A DNA stretch of 23,327 nt from UBA2773 sp964458715 (GCA_964458715.1 CAYWJP010000011.1:1-23327), one strand, 5' to 3'. Counted from the stretch's first letter, positions 8,340-15,418 are shown. A program made the numbers and translations. The notes: generated from the letters alone by a model not told the origin.

Positions 8340-9419
8340 ATGAGTCAAGCCTCTTTCAAACAAAAATTTTATGGATTTTTAGGTTATTTAGTTGATCAAG
8401 GTGGTTCAGATCTTCACCTTTCTACTGGTAATTATCCACTTATTAGGCTGAACAATTCGTTGGTTAAAATTGAAAATGAAGAAGTTATTTCTGATTCTAA
8501 TTTGGAGAGTATAGCTAAGGAAATTTTAAGTACTGAACAATTAGAAAGGCTTGAAATAAGAAGACAAGTCGATTTTTCCTTGGAAATGGAAGGGGGATTT
8601 CGTTTCCGGGGTAATTTATTTTTTTGTCGAGGAGTATTAAGTCTTTGTTTGCGAGCTATTTCCAAGGAAATCAAGAAATTAACTGATTTGAATCTACCTG
8701 ATGAATTATATGAATTTGTTGAAAAACCTCAAGGGTTATTTTTAGTTGTTGGACCCAATGGTCATGGTAAAAGTACTACTTTAGCGTCTTTAATTCAGTA
8801 TGTTAATGAAAAATATTCAAAACATATCGTTACTATTGAGGATCCAATCGAATATGTTTATACAAACAAAAAAAGCTTAATTGAACAACGAGAACTTTAC
8901 ACGGATACCTCAACTTTTGTAGGAGCTTTGGAGGCTTGTTTTAGAGAAGATGTAGATATAATTTTAGTAGGAGAATTAAGAAGCATAGAAACTATTTCTA
9001 CGGCTGTTACGGCGGCTGAAACTGGTCATGTGGTATTGGCTACTTTACATACCAACGATTCTATTCAGACCATCGATAGACTTATAGACGTATTTCCGCC
9101 TGCTCAACAAAACCAAATCAGACAACAGTTAGCGAATGTTCTAACAGGGGTTGTTTCTCAGCGTTTAGTTAATAAAATTGGGGGTGGAAGAATACCGGCT
9201 ATAGAGGTTTTGAAGAATACAAATGCAGTAAGCAATTTAATCCGACAAGATCAAACTCATCAATTGAAATCATTTTTGGAAACATCAAGAGAAGTAGAAA
9301 TGTTTACTCTGGAGTATTATTTATCTGAATTAGTCAAAAAAGGATTGGTGGAATGGGATGAAGCTCAGAAATATGTTTTAGATGTTGATAATTTGAAGGC
9401 CTTAGTAAAAAATAGTTAA
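8340..9419 (+). CDS. pilT: PilT-like retraction ATPase with altered motifs
   Basis: 359 residues of the PilT/PilU family: N-terminal PAS-like domain with SDLHLSTG at 23-30, Walker A GPNGHGKS 138-145, Asp box TIEDPIEYV about 165-173, Walker B DVDIILVGE 204-212, His box with TLHTND 235-240. It lacks the PilB tetracysteine. PilT hexamers drive pilus retraction and, in transformation, DNA pulling. Departures from the usual family are visible: the P-loop is GPNGHGKS rather than GPTGSGKS, the residue after GELR is S215 instead of Asp, and the AIRNLIRE motif reads AVSNLIRQ at 296-303. The catalytic Lys and Walker B Glu are kept, so it may still be active; PilU-like is possible. Confidence 0.9.
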   Translation: MSQASFKQKFYGFLGYLVDQGGSDLHLSTGNYPLIRLNNSLVKIENEEVISDSNLESIAKEILSTEQLERLEIRRQVDFSLEMEGGFRFRGNLFFCRGVLSLCLRAISKEIKKLTDLNLPDELYEFVEKPQGLFLVVGPNGHGKSTTLASLIQYVNEKYSKHIVTIEDPIEYVYTNKKSLIEQRELYTDTSTFVGALEACFREDVDIILVGELRSIETISTAVTAAETGHVVLATLHTNDSIQTIDRLIDVFPPAQQNQIRQQLANVLTGVVSQRLVNKIGGGRIPAIEVLKNTNAVSNLIRQDQTHQLKSFLETSREVEMFTLEYYLSELVKKGLVEWDEAQKYVLDVDNLKALVKNS

Positions 9420-9429
9420 CAAAATTTAA

Positions 9430-10638
9430 ATGAAATTTAAATATATTGCTTTTGATTTACAAAACAAAAAACAAAAAGGATATGTTCAAGCTCCTAACAA
9501 GAGAGAGGCTATTGGAGTTTTAAAGAAAAGCAAGCTAAAGATTATTAGCTTGAATTCAGAGGAAATTAGTTTTTTTCAGGAAAAAATTGCTAGTTTTTGG
9601 GAAGGAATTTCAGCTAAGGAATTTGTTATTTTTTCTAGACAACTAGCAATTCTCATTGATTCCAATGTTCCCTTATTGCAAGCTTTAAGAGCGATAGCGG
9701 TTCAAACCGATAACAATTCCTTCTCTGTCAAAATTCAACAGATTATAGCTGATATAGAGGGAGGTTCATCGATGTCAGAAGCCTTATCTAAACATCCCGG
9801 TGCCTTTTCTAAGTTTTATGTAAATATGATTAAGGCCGGTGAAGTCTCGGGTAATTTGCAAAAAGCTTTAAATGATTTAGCCGATAATATTGAAAAAAAC
9901 TATGATTTAAGCAATAAGCTTAAGAGCGCTATGTATTATCCTGCTTTTATTTTTTCGGCTATGATAGTGGTTGGTTTTTTAATGATGGCTTTTGTGATGC
10001 CTAAACTGTTAGGTATTTTAAAAGAAACTGATGTAGTTTTACCTCTTCAAACCAGAATTTTAATCTGGCTTAGTGATTTTTTCGCTGCTTATTGGTGGGC
10101 AATCGGTCCGGCAATTATTGGTGTGGTGATAGCTTTAGTTTATTATGTAAAAACTGAAGATGGACGGAGAGAGTATGATCAGTTGATTTTAAAAGTTCCG
10201 ATTTTTAGTAAAATTTTAAAAAATATTTATATCGCCAGATTTTCAGAAAATTTAACTAGCTTATTAAGAAGTGGTTTAACTATCAATGTGGCTTTGATGA
10301 TAACCTCAGATGTTATCGGCAACGAAGTCTATCGAGAAGCCATCAGAGAAGTTGTCAAGGAAATTAAAAAAGGAGATAAAATTGGCGATGCTTTTGAGCG
10401 CTATGGAATTTTCCCTCCAATTGTAATTCAGATGATTAAAGTGGGAGAAAGCACGGGTAGAATAGATTATACTTTATCAAGAATAACCGAATTTTATACT
10501 AAAGAGGCAGATACGATGGTAAAAAACTTTTCCTCTTTGATAGAACCAATTATAATGGTAATATTAGCAATAGGAGTTGGAATTTTAGTTTCGGCGATAC
10601 TACTCCCCATCTACCAAGTCTCAACCTCCATTAAATAG
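9430..10638 (+). CDS. pilC: type IV pilus inner-membrane platform protein PilC
   Basis: 402 residues, the family length. An N-terminal segment beginning FKYIAFDLQNKKQKGYV is followed by two GspF repeats (about 70-195 and 270-395; FSRQLAILIDSNVPLLQALR and FSENLTSLLRSGLTINVAL start the repeats) and three membrane helices (about 170-193, 213-238, 370-395). PilC is the integral membrane base on which PilB and PilT act. It follows pilT after 10 bp with no Shine-Dalgarno sequence and is the last gene before a repeat-bearing spacer that separates the motor genes from the pilin genes. Confidence 0.95.
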   Translation: MKFKYIAFDLQNKKQKGYVQAPNKREAIGVLKKSKLKIISLNSEEISFFQEKIASFWEGISAKEFVIFSRQLAILIDSNVPLLQALRAIAVQTDNNSFSVKIQQIIADIEGGSSMSEALSKHPGAFSKFYVNMIKAGEVSGNLQKALNDLADNIEKNYDLSNKLKSAMYYPAFIFSAMIVVGFLMMAFVMPKLLGILKETDVVLPLQTRILIWLSDFFAAYWWAIGPAIIGVVIALVYYVKTEDGRREYDQLILKVPIFSKILKNIYIARFSENLTSLLRSGLTINVALMITSDVIGNEVYREAIREVVKEIKKGDKIGDAFERYGIFPPIVIQMIKVGESTGRIDYTLSRITEFYTKEADTMVKNFSSLIEPIIMVILAIGVGILVSAILLPIYQVSTSIK

Positions 10639-10640
10639 TT

Positions 10641-10758
10641 GGATTGCATATTTGGTTCATTTCTTTGTCAAACCCTCCGCTACTATTCGATGTACCATTC
10701 AGTACATCTCATACGTTGCTCGGATTTTCCTCGAATTGAACTCAAATCTTCAATCCTT
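10641..10758 (-). repeat. dispersed structured element, copy A
   Basis: The reverse complement of this stretch matches 21531-21650. Two blocks are nearly identical (10650-10680 with 29 of 31 matches, 10714-10735 with 20 of 22). Between them is a hairpin, GATGTAC 10689-10695 with GTACATC 10702-10708, inside an outer stem, AAACCC 10670-10675 with GGATTT 10722-10727 (one wobble if transcribed from the minus strand). The paired bases differ from copy B in a compensatory way. It begins 2 bp after the pilC stop codon. Its nature (RNA, mobile element or both) is unknown. Confidence 0.85.
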
Positions 10759-10764
10759 GAGTTC
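10738..10764. repeat. 8-bp inverted repeat at the edge of element A
   Basis: GAACTCAA (10738-10745) and TTGAGTTC (10757-10764) pair perfectly around an 11-nt loop. No T-tract follows, so it is not a standard terminator. The rest of the spacer (10765-10860) is AT-rich; only a weak TTTACA (10787-10792) with a poor -10 region was found there, so the pilin promoter is unresolved. Confidence 0.5.
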
Positions 10765-10865
10765 TAATCTGGGAATTGTACCTAATTTTACAAACCTAGG
10801 TCATTTAATAAAAAAAAGGTAAAAAATAGAGATAATAAATATTAATAAAAAATAATATGAAAAAA

Positions 10866-10889
10866 ATGGAAAGAGAGGTGAAAATATGA
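10866..10889 (+). promoter_or_regulatory. strong Shine-Dalgarno and overlapping 7-codon upstream ORF
   Basis: AGAGGTG at 10874-10880 lies 5 nt before the pilin ATG at 10886. The same stretch is an open frame, ATG 10866 to TGA 10887-10889 (MEREVKI), whose stop overlaps the pilin start. The arrangement is repeated almost base for base before the pilin at 16079. It fixes the start of this gene and suggests high translation. Confidence 0.7.
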
Positions 10890-11308
10890 ATAAAATGAAT
10901 AAAAAGGGTTTCACATTAGTAGAATTGCTGTTAGTAATTGCCATTATTGGTATTTTAGCGGCGGTGTTATTTGTATCTCTTGGAAAGCAACGAGAAAGAG
11001 CCCGAATGACTACTTTCAAGGAGAATATGCGAGGTTTAGTAACTGCCGCAACGGCTTGCCATGATGCTGGTGGAACAATTTTGGCTGTTCAAGGAGCGGC
11101 GGTATGTAATCCGGCCAACACTATTGGAAATATTCCTACTATTGGGGATTGTGACGGTAGCGGAAGCATTGCAGCAGGTACTTTTACTATTACTAATGCT
11201 CTCGCTGATAATTGGGTTTATGCGGCTACTTGTACAACCACAGACGCCGGAAGCGATTGCGAGGCTTCTTGCACAATGGATGGATGTGTTTTTACTGGTT
11301 GTGAATAA
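10886..11308 (+). CDS. type IV prepilin, likely abundant pilin (8 Cys)
   Basis: 140 residues. Short leader MNKMNKKG, then the class III signal FTLVELLLVIAIIGILAAV with Glu at mature position 5, cut by PilD between G8 and F9. The N-terminal helix is typical; the globular part is rich in Gly, Thr and Ala and has eight cysteines, an even number consistent with disulfides, with a C-terminal CTMDGCVFTGC cluster. The strong Shine-Dalgarno sequence and short leader suggest a major pilin (inference). It is first in the pilin series, after the spacer containing element A. No closer family name than type IV pilin can be given. Confidence 0.9.
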   Translation: MNKMNKKGFTLVELLLVIAIIGILAAVLFVSLGKQRERARMTTFKENMRGLVTAATACHDAGGTILAVQGAAVCNPANTIGNIPTIGDCDGSGSIAAGTFTITNALADNWVYAATCTTTDAGSDCEASCTMDGCVFTGCE

Positions 11309-11319
11309 AATTTTTGTTG

Positions 11320-11351
11320 CTAGATTTTTGGGAGCATTTTCAAGAATCTAG
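11320..11351 (+). repeat. hairpin after the first pilin gene
   Basis: CTAGATTTTT (11320-11329) and AAGAATCTAG (11342-11351) pair at 9 of 10 positions with a further wobble, around a 12-nt loop, 11 nt after the pilin stop codon. There is no T-tract directly after the stem. It could stabilise the upstream pilin mRNA or weaken read-through into the weaker-initiated pilins that follow (inference). Confidence 0.5.
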
Positions 11352-11377
11352 TATTGAATTTTTATTAAAGTTTTAAT

Positions 11378-11806
11378 ATGAAGAAAGTAATAAATAGTCA
11401 AGCCATGGCTACCGGCAGGCAGGGATTTACTCTAATAGAACTTTTACTGGTAATAAGTATTATGGGTATTTTAGCAGCAGTTATTTTTATTTCGTTAGGA
11501 AGTCAGAGACAAAAAGCGAAATTGAATGCGGTTTTACAAACTGCTAATGGGGCTCATGCGATTAGCCAGGAGTGTTATTTTAGGTTGGGGGCGGTGAATT
11601 TACCTAATGATGCCACTAGCCCTAGTAACGAAATTTGTAATTTTTCAAAAACAACCTGGATGGAAATAACAGTTGATGAATGCGAATACGATTTAACAGG
11701 AGGTCCGACTCTTGATCATTATTATACTATTACTTGCGCTGATTATGGAAAGCAAATTCAGTGTGGTATTCGAGCTAGCGAAAATTGTGAAATTCAAGAT
11801 ATTTAA
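11378..11806 (+). CDS. type IV prepilin (6 Cys) with repeat-encoded leader
   Basis: 142 residues. Leader MKKVINSQAMATGRQG (16 residues), then FTLIELLLVISIMGILAAV with Glu5, cut between G16 and F17. Six cysteines, including the C-terminal pair in QCGIRASENC. There is no Shine-Dalgarno sequence, unlike the preceding pilin. The leader residues ATGRQ are encoded by a copy of the GC-rich palindrome also found at 843-860, so the leader appears to have been lengthened by that repeat. An ATG at 11405 (residue 10) is an alternative start, giving a 7-residue leader that still contains the repeat-encoded residues. Confidence 0.88.
   Translation: MKKVINSQAMATGRQGFTLIELLLVISIMGILAAVIFISLGSQRQKAKLNAVLQTANGAHAISQECYFRLGAVNLPNDATSPSNEICNFSKTTWMEITVDECEYDLTGGPTLDHYYTITCADYGKQIQCGIRASENCEIQDI
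11407..11422. repeat. short GC-rich palindrome, copy 2, inside a pilin gene
   Basis: The 13-mer CTACCGGCAGGCA (11409-11421) is identical to that at 847-859. It is in frame within the prepilin leader and encodes ATGRQ directly before the cleavage-site glycine. Its GC-richness contrasts with the surrounding coding sequence. Confidence 0.75.
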
Positions 11807-11847
11807 GAATTCATGATAAATAATTTTTTAATTTTAAATAAAAAGAA

Positions 11848-12246
11848 ATGGAAAAAAATGATTTCAATAAATTTAGAGGGTTTACTTTGATCGAAATGTT
11901 ACTGGTAGTGGCGATTATTGGTATTTTAGCAGGAGCAGTTTATGCAATGATTGGTAATAGTGATAATGCTAACACTAAATCAGCTTTGTCAACGGCTAAG
12001 TCAATTATGCCCTATGCTCAAGAATGTATGTTTAAAGGAAGCGATCTTGGCAGCCCTTCCAATAATCACACGGGAGGAGGTTCTTTATGCCCTGACTCTG
12101 AAACTACTTGGCCTGGAATTGGACCAACTCTTTGTGATTACGGAACTATAACAGCTGATACCTGGGTTATTGATTGTTCTTTTAGCGGTAATCCTACCGC
12201 AATTACTTGTGACGCAGCTGCTGGAACTTGCACGGTAACTCCATAA
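11848..12246 (+). CDS. type IV prepilin (6 Cys)
   Basis: 132 residues. Leader MEKNDFNKFRG, then FTLIEMLLVVAIIGILAGAV with Glu5. Six cysteines: one after the N-terminal helix (QECMF), one in GGGSLC, two mid-domain, and the C-terminal pair CDAAAGTC. The order C, GG-x-x-C, TWP, C-x5-G-x-C resembles the pilins at 12368 and 16079, so these look like paralogues. No Shine-Dalgarno sequence. The spacing of 41 bp from the preceding pilin supports one operon. The 81-bp element starts 17 bp after its stop codon. Confidence 0.9.
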   Translation: MEKNDFNKFRGFTLIEMLLVVAIIGILAGAVYAMIGNSDNANTKSALSTAKSIMPYAQECMFKGSDLGSPSNNHTGGGSLCPDSETTWPGIGPTLCDYGTITADTWVIDCSFSGNPTAITCDAAAGTCTVTP

Positions 12247-12262
12247 ATATTCTAAATAAAAA

Positions 12263-12343
12263 TTAGTGATTGCTTAAGATCTTATTTTTTAGTAAATAAG
12301 TAAAATTTTGTAAATCACGGCGGAATTTTAGATAATTGCTTAG
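12263..12343 (+). repeat. 81-bp structured element, copy 1
   Basis: It aligns without gaps to 15871-15951 with 59 of 81 identical positions; all 22 differences are transitions. Arms 12265-12285 and 12320-12340 can pair at 18 of 21 positions as RNA (10 Watson-Crick, 8 G-U). It lies between two pilin genes, in the same orientation as copy 2. No T-tract follows the second arm, so it is not a standard terminator. Confidence 0.8.
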
Positions 12344-12367
12344 ATGATTAATTAAACTTAAATAATA

Positions 12368-12769
12368 ATGAAAAATAATAATTTTAAAAAAACAAGAGGA
12401 TTTACATTGATTGAAATGTTGCTGGCTATTTCAATTTTAGTAGTCTTGAGTGGGGCTATTTTAGTGTCCATTTCTTCTCAGCGGGATAAAGCTCGAGTGA
12501 CTAGAATGTTGAGTGAAATGTCGGCTACTATCCAACCGATTTATATGTGCTTAGGGAGTGGAGAGACTGTTTCCGCACCTTCTAGCGGAGGAAATATTTG
12601 TAGTGGTCAGTCTGCTTATGGATCGTGGCCAATTGTCCCCAGCTATTTCACTGGGTATAATAGTACAGGAAGTTTTACTGCTGACACTTGGACTTTCAGC
12701 GCTCAACAATCTGGGAGCGGGACGGTGGTCTATTGCAGTGCGGCTTTAAATGGTTGCGAAATACAATGA
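12368..12769 (+). CDS. type IV prepilin (4 Cys)
   Basis: 133 residues. Leader MKNNNFKKTRG, then FTLIEMLLAISILVVLSGAIL with Glu5. Four cysteines: YMC after the helix, NIC, and the C-terminal pair CSAALNGC. SWP matches the position of TWP/AWP in sister pilins. The leader and helix are close to the pilin at 11848, so tandem duplication is likely. No Shine-Dalgarno sequence. Its stop TGA (12767-12769) overlaps the ATG of pilD, which suggests translational coupling of a pilin to its own processing enzyme. Confidence 0.9.
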   Translation: MKNNNFKKTRGFTLIEMLLAISILVVLSGAILVSISSQRDKARVTRMLSEMSATIQPIYMCLGSGETVSAPSSGGNICSGQSAYGSWPIVPSYFTGYNSTGSFTADTWTFSAQQSGSGTVVYCSAALNGCEIQ

Positions 12770-13581
12770 TGAACATTCTTTTCTACATATTTATATTTGT
12801 TTTCGGAATTTGCCTCGGAAGCTTTGCTAATGTTTTGATTGATCGAATTCAAATCGGAAAATCATTAAGAGGTCGTTCCGAGTGTGATTATTGTGGCTAT
12901 CAATTGAGTTGGTTAGATAATATTCCGATTTTTAGTTTTCTCTTATTAAGAGGGAAATGCAAAAAATGTCAGAAAAATCTTTCTTGGCAATATCCATTAA
13001 TGGAATTAGGAACTGGTTTGATTTTTATTTTAACTTTTTGGTTAATTCAAAATAATCAGATATTCCAGATAAGCGATTTGGGTTTTGGTCCTTATTTAAG
13101 TCTGTTTTATTATATTTCTATCGCATATATTTTATGGACAATTTTTATTTGGGATTTAAGGTATATGATAATTCCTGACTTTCTAGTTTTAATCGGAACA
13201 ATAGCAACGATTTTTTATAAAACTGTCTCTTGGAATTGTTATTTTAGTTTAGAATGTCCTTTGATTTCAGCCTTGTTGGGAGGGTTAATTATTAGCGTAT
13301 TTTTTGGATTTATTTTTTATGTTTCCAAGGGAAAATGGATTGGTGGTGGTGATGTTAAGCTGGGTTTTTGGTTGGGTTTGCTGGTAGGATTTAAGATGAC
13401 TTATTTTTTTATCCTTTTCGCTTATGTTTCTGGATCAATCGTAGCAATATTTTTACTTTTGTTTTTCAGCAAGAAAATGAAATCTCAAATACCTTTCGGA
13501 CCGTTTTTAATAATCAGTGTTTATTTTATTATTTTTTATCAGAATTTAATTTTAGATATTTGGCATAGTTTATTAAGTTGA
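12766..13581 (+). CDS. pilD: prepilin peptidase PilD (A24 aspartic protease, N-methyltransferase)
   Basis: 271 residues from ATG 12766, chosen over an upstream in-frame ATG at 12688 because the extra 26 residues are merely the shifted frame of the pilin gene, and the family begins directly with the first membrane helix. Domain order: N-terminal helix, cytosolic methyltransferase-type loop with a tetracysteine (C40, C43, C65, C68), then several membrane helices holding the two catalytic aspartates, D130 in WDLRYMIIPD and D196 in GGGDVKLG. It cleaves leaders after Gly and methylates the new N-terminal residue of all the pilins here. ATGA overlap with the preceding pilin. Confidence 0.95.
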   Translation: MMNILFYIFIFVFGICLGSFANVLIDRIQIGKSLRGRSECDYCGYQLSWLDNIPIFSFLLLRGKCKKCQKNLSWQYPLMELGTGLIFILTFWLIQNNQIFQISDLGFGPYLSLFYYISIAYILWTIFIWDLRYMIIPDFLVLIGTIATIFYKTVSWNCYFSLECPLISALLGGLIISVFFGFIFYVSKGKWIGGGDVKLGFWLGLLVGFKMTYFFILFAYVSGSIVAIFLLLFFSKKMKSQIPFGPFLIISVYFIIFYQNLILDIWHSLLS

Positions 13582-13585
13582 AAAA

Positions 13586-14191
13586 ATGTTTTTTAAAAAA
13601 ATAAAAAATAAAAAAGCCATGCTTATTCGTCTTGATTCGGTGAAGCGGGCTGGTAGAAAGGGATTTACTTTGATTGAAATTATAATGGGTATGAGCATTA
13701 TGATTTTTTTGTCAGCGACTATGTTTCAAATAGTGAGCGTTTCTGAAACTAAACAGGGTTTAATAATGGCGGGTGATAAAGTTAAGACTGGTCTCAGAAC
13801 AGCTCAATCTTACTCTCTATCTACTCCGCAGGAATCAACTCAAAGAACTATATGCGGGTATGGTTTTTATACCGCTGGAGGGTCGTCAACTATACAAATA
13901 TATTATTTATATAATAACAATTTTAAGTCGAATCCAAAAGCTTGTGATACTGCTTCTAGTTTGGATTTTAGTCCCCCGAGTTCTTTGAGTAAAGAGAACG
14001 ATGATACAATCGATTTAGGTGTCGGTTATTCAATAACTGCCAATGACATTTTTTTCAAAACTCCCTACGGAGAAGTTTTTTTGAATCATAATGAATTAAC
14101 GGGAAATCAAACAGGGACTTTTACTATTTCAAAAGGTACGAGGTCGATGATTGTCACAATAAATGCCAGTGGCAAAATTAGCTATAATTAA
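13586..14191 (+). CDS. minor pseudopilin, FimT/GspH-like
   Basis: 201 residues. A long basic leader of 26 residues ends in KRAGRKG, followed by FTLIEIIMGMSIMIFLSATMF with Glu5. The following region (about 60-75, VKTGLRTAQSYSLST) has the A-Q-S/A pattern of FimT/GspH, where the helix runs into a beta-rich domain; the C-terminus is beta-rich and ends with GKISYN. Such proteins sit at the pilus tip and prime assembly, and in some bacteria bind DNA. The shorter start ATG 13619 would give a 15-residue leader. 4 bp after pilD, no Shine-Dalgarno sequence. Confidence 0.8.
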   Translation: MFFKKIKNKKAMLIRLDSVKRAGRKGFTLIEIIMGMSIMIFLSATMFQIVSVSETKQGLIMAGDKVKTGLRTAQSYSLSTPQESTQRTICGYGFYTAGGSSTIQIYYLYNNNFKSNPKACDTASSLDFSPPSSLSKENDDTIDLGVGYSITANDIFFKTPYGEVFLNHNELTGNQTGTFTISKGTRSMIVTINASGKISYN

Positions 14192-14199
14192 ACCTAAAT

Positions 14200-14736
14200 A
14201 TGATATTTTTGTTTTCGAAAAAAGATAAATCGATAAAATGTGTTCAGGGATTTACCTTGGTAGAGATTATTTTAGTGATGTTTCTAGTGTCTTTCGCTTT
14301 TACCGGAATTTATACTCTATTAGCCAAAACGGCTCAACATGAAAAAGATAATCGTTACGCGGTTATTGCTTCTAATTTAGCTCAGGAAGGAGTTGAGATA
14401 ATTAGGAACAGGCGAGACGAAAATCTACTAAACGAAGTAGCTATGAATGTTGATTTATCAGCAGGAATTTGTTGTCCTTATTGGGAAGGAAACACTGCTA
14501 ATTGTGATAATGACAGGACAGAAGAAGTAGAGATTGTTGGGGATGCTTATAGAAATTGTGTTATTAGCGGATGTACCGGAGAAGATACAATCTTCAAACG
14601 TGATTGTGATATTATTACTTCTGGATCTGAAGAAATGGAAATCAGCTGCGAAGTGAGTTGGGATAGTCCTTCTTTGGGAATACTTAGGAGCGTTATTGTG
14701 GAGAGTTATCTAACTAATTGGCAAGAAAATATTTAA
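14200..14736 (+). CDS. minor pseudopilin, PilV/GspI-like
   Basis: 178 residues. Leader MIFLFSKKDKSIKCVQG, then FTLVEIILVMFLVSFAFTGIYTL with Glu5. The segment ASNLAQEGVEIIRNRRDEN (about 67-85) is the hallmark of PilV/GspI-type minor pilins. It has several cysteines, including a CC pair. It probably forms part of the initiation complex at the pilus tip with the neighbouring FimT-, PilW- and PilX-like proteins. 8 bp after the preceding gene, same operon. Confidence 0.82.
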   Translation: MIFLFSKKDKSIKCVQGFTLVEIILVMFLVSFAFTGIYTLLAKTAQHEKDNRYAVIASNLAQEGVEIIRNRRDENLLNEVAMNVDLSAGICCPYWEGNTANCDNDRTEEVEIVGDAYRNCVISGCTGEDTIFKRDCDIITSGSEEMEISCEVSWDSPSLGILRSVIVESYLTNWQENI

Positions 14737-14751
14737 GCTTATTTTTTAAAA

Positions 14752-15342
14752 ATGAGATCAACTAATTTTAAAAAACAAAAAAATAAAGGCTTTACTCTTA
14801 TTGAATTAGCAATTTCAAGCGCTATTTTGACGGTTATTTTTGGCGGAATGACTATTTTTGGAATTAATATAATTCGATCATATCAGAGGGCTCAGGCTCT
14901 TAAGAATACAATAGAAGATGCTAGATATGCGATTGAAATTCTCAATAAAACTATTCGAACTAGTAACAATGTTGATGGTTCGAACGCTGCGAACGGAGGG
15001 GATGAGATTTTTATTATTGATAACTATACCAAACAAGGCTATTGCTATAAGTTTAATAGTAACAAATTGCAAAGAAAGATTGGAGTTAGCAGTTGTGCTG
15101 ATGGTAGCGTCGCATTTACTGATATTGTGGGTAGCGATAGTTTTAATGATATTGAAGTGACTGGGTATTTCAAAATTAAACCAACAGATAGAGTTGCATC
15201 AGTGCCAGATAAAAAAAGAGGTTTTGTAAGAACCTGGATTGAATTAACCTATCCAGCTTCGGCTCAGGATAATTTTGAGGATGATGTTTTTCGACTTCAA
15301 TCTTCGGTGTCGCTCAGAGACTATGGCTATAATTCCCCGTAG
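14752..15342 (+). CDS. minor pseudopilin, PilW/GspJ-like
   Basis: 196 residues. Leader MRSTNFKKQKNKG, then FTLIELAISSAILTVIFGGMTIFG with Glu5. After the helix comes RAQALKNTIEDARYAIEILNKTIRTSN, typical of PilW/GspJ proteins, followed by a beta-rich domain. It follows the PilV-like gene after 15 bp. The order FimT-PilV-PilW-PilX equals the minor-pilin order of well-studied type IVa systems, which supports the call more than the sequence alone does. Confidence 0.8.
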   Translation: MRSTNFKKQKNKGFTLIELAISSAILTVIFGGMTIFGINIIRSYQRAQALKNTIEDARYAIEILNKTIRTSNNVDGSNAANGGDEIFIIDNYTKQGYCYKFNSNKLQRKIGVSSCADGSVAFTDIVGSDSFNDIEVTGYFKIKPTDRVASVPDKKRGFVRTWIELTYPASAQDNFEDDVFRLQSSVSLRDYGYNSP

Positions 15343-15418
15343 TATTTTCAAGAAATTTAGTTCGAAGGAGATTCAAGAACAACTTGAAAAAAATTAAATA
15401 AAAATTTATTCTAAAATC

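Noticed and set aside
10641..10758. Spacer after pilC as remnant of a broken coding gene
   Set aside because: No sustained frame was found in it, and the similarity to 21531-21650 is best explained by paired structure, not by codons.
11061..11351. Alternative-frame ORFs inside the pilin genes (11061-11351, 11951-12151, 12558-12749)
   Set aside because: Each overlaps a pilin with clear signal peptide and conserved pattern; none has its own start signal.
12263..12343. 81-bp elements as ordinary Rho-independent terminators
   Set aside because: Neither copy has a T-tract after the second arm, the loop is 34 nt, and the loop sequence is also conserved, which a terminator does not need.
12688..12765. 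N-terminal extension of PilD from ATG 12688
   Set aside because: It lies wholly inside the preceding pilin gene in another frame, its residues do not resemble the family, and ATG 12766 overlaps the pilin stop as ATGA with the membrane helix starting at once.
12767..13581. UGA recoding as glycine (Gracilibacteria or Absconditabacteria code)
   Set aside because: TGA ends several genes exactly where family length predicts, and no in-frame TGA is needed inside any gene.
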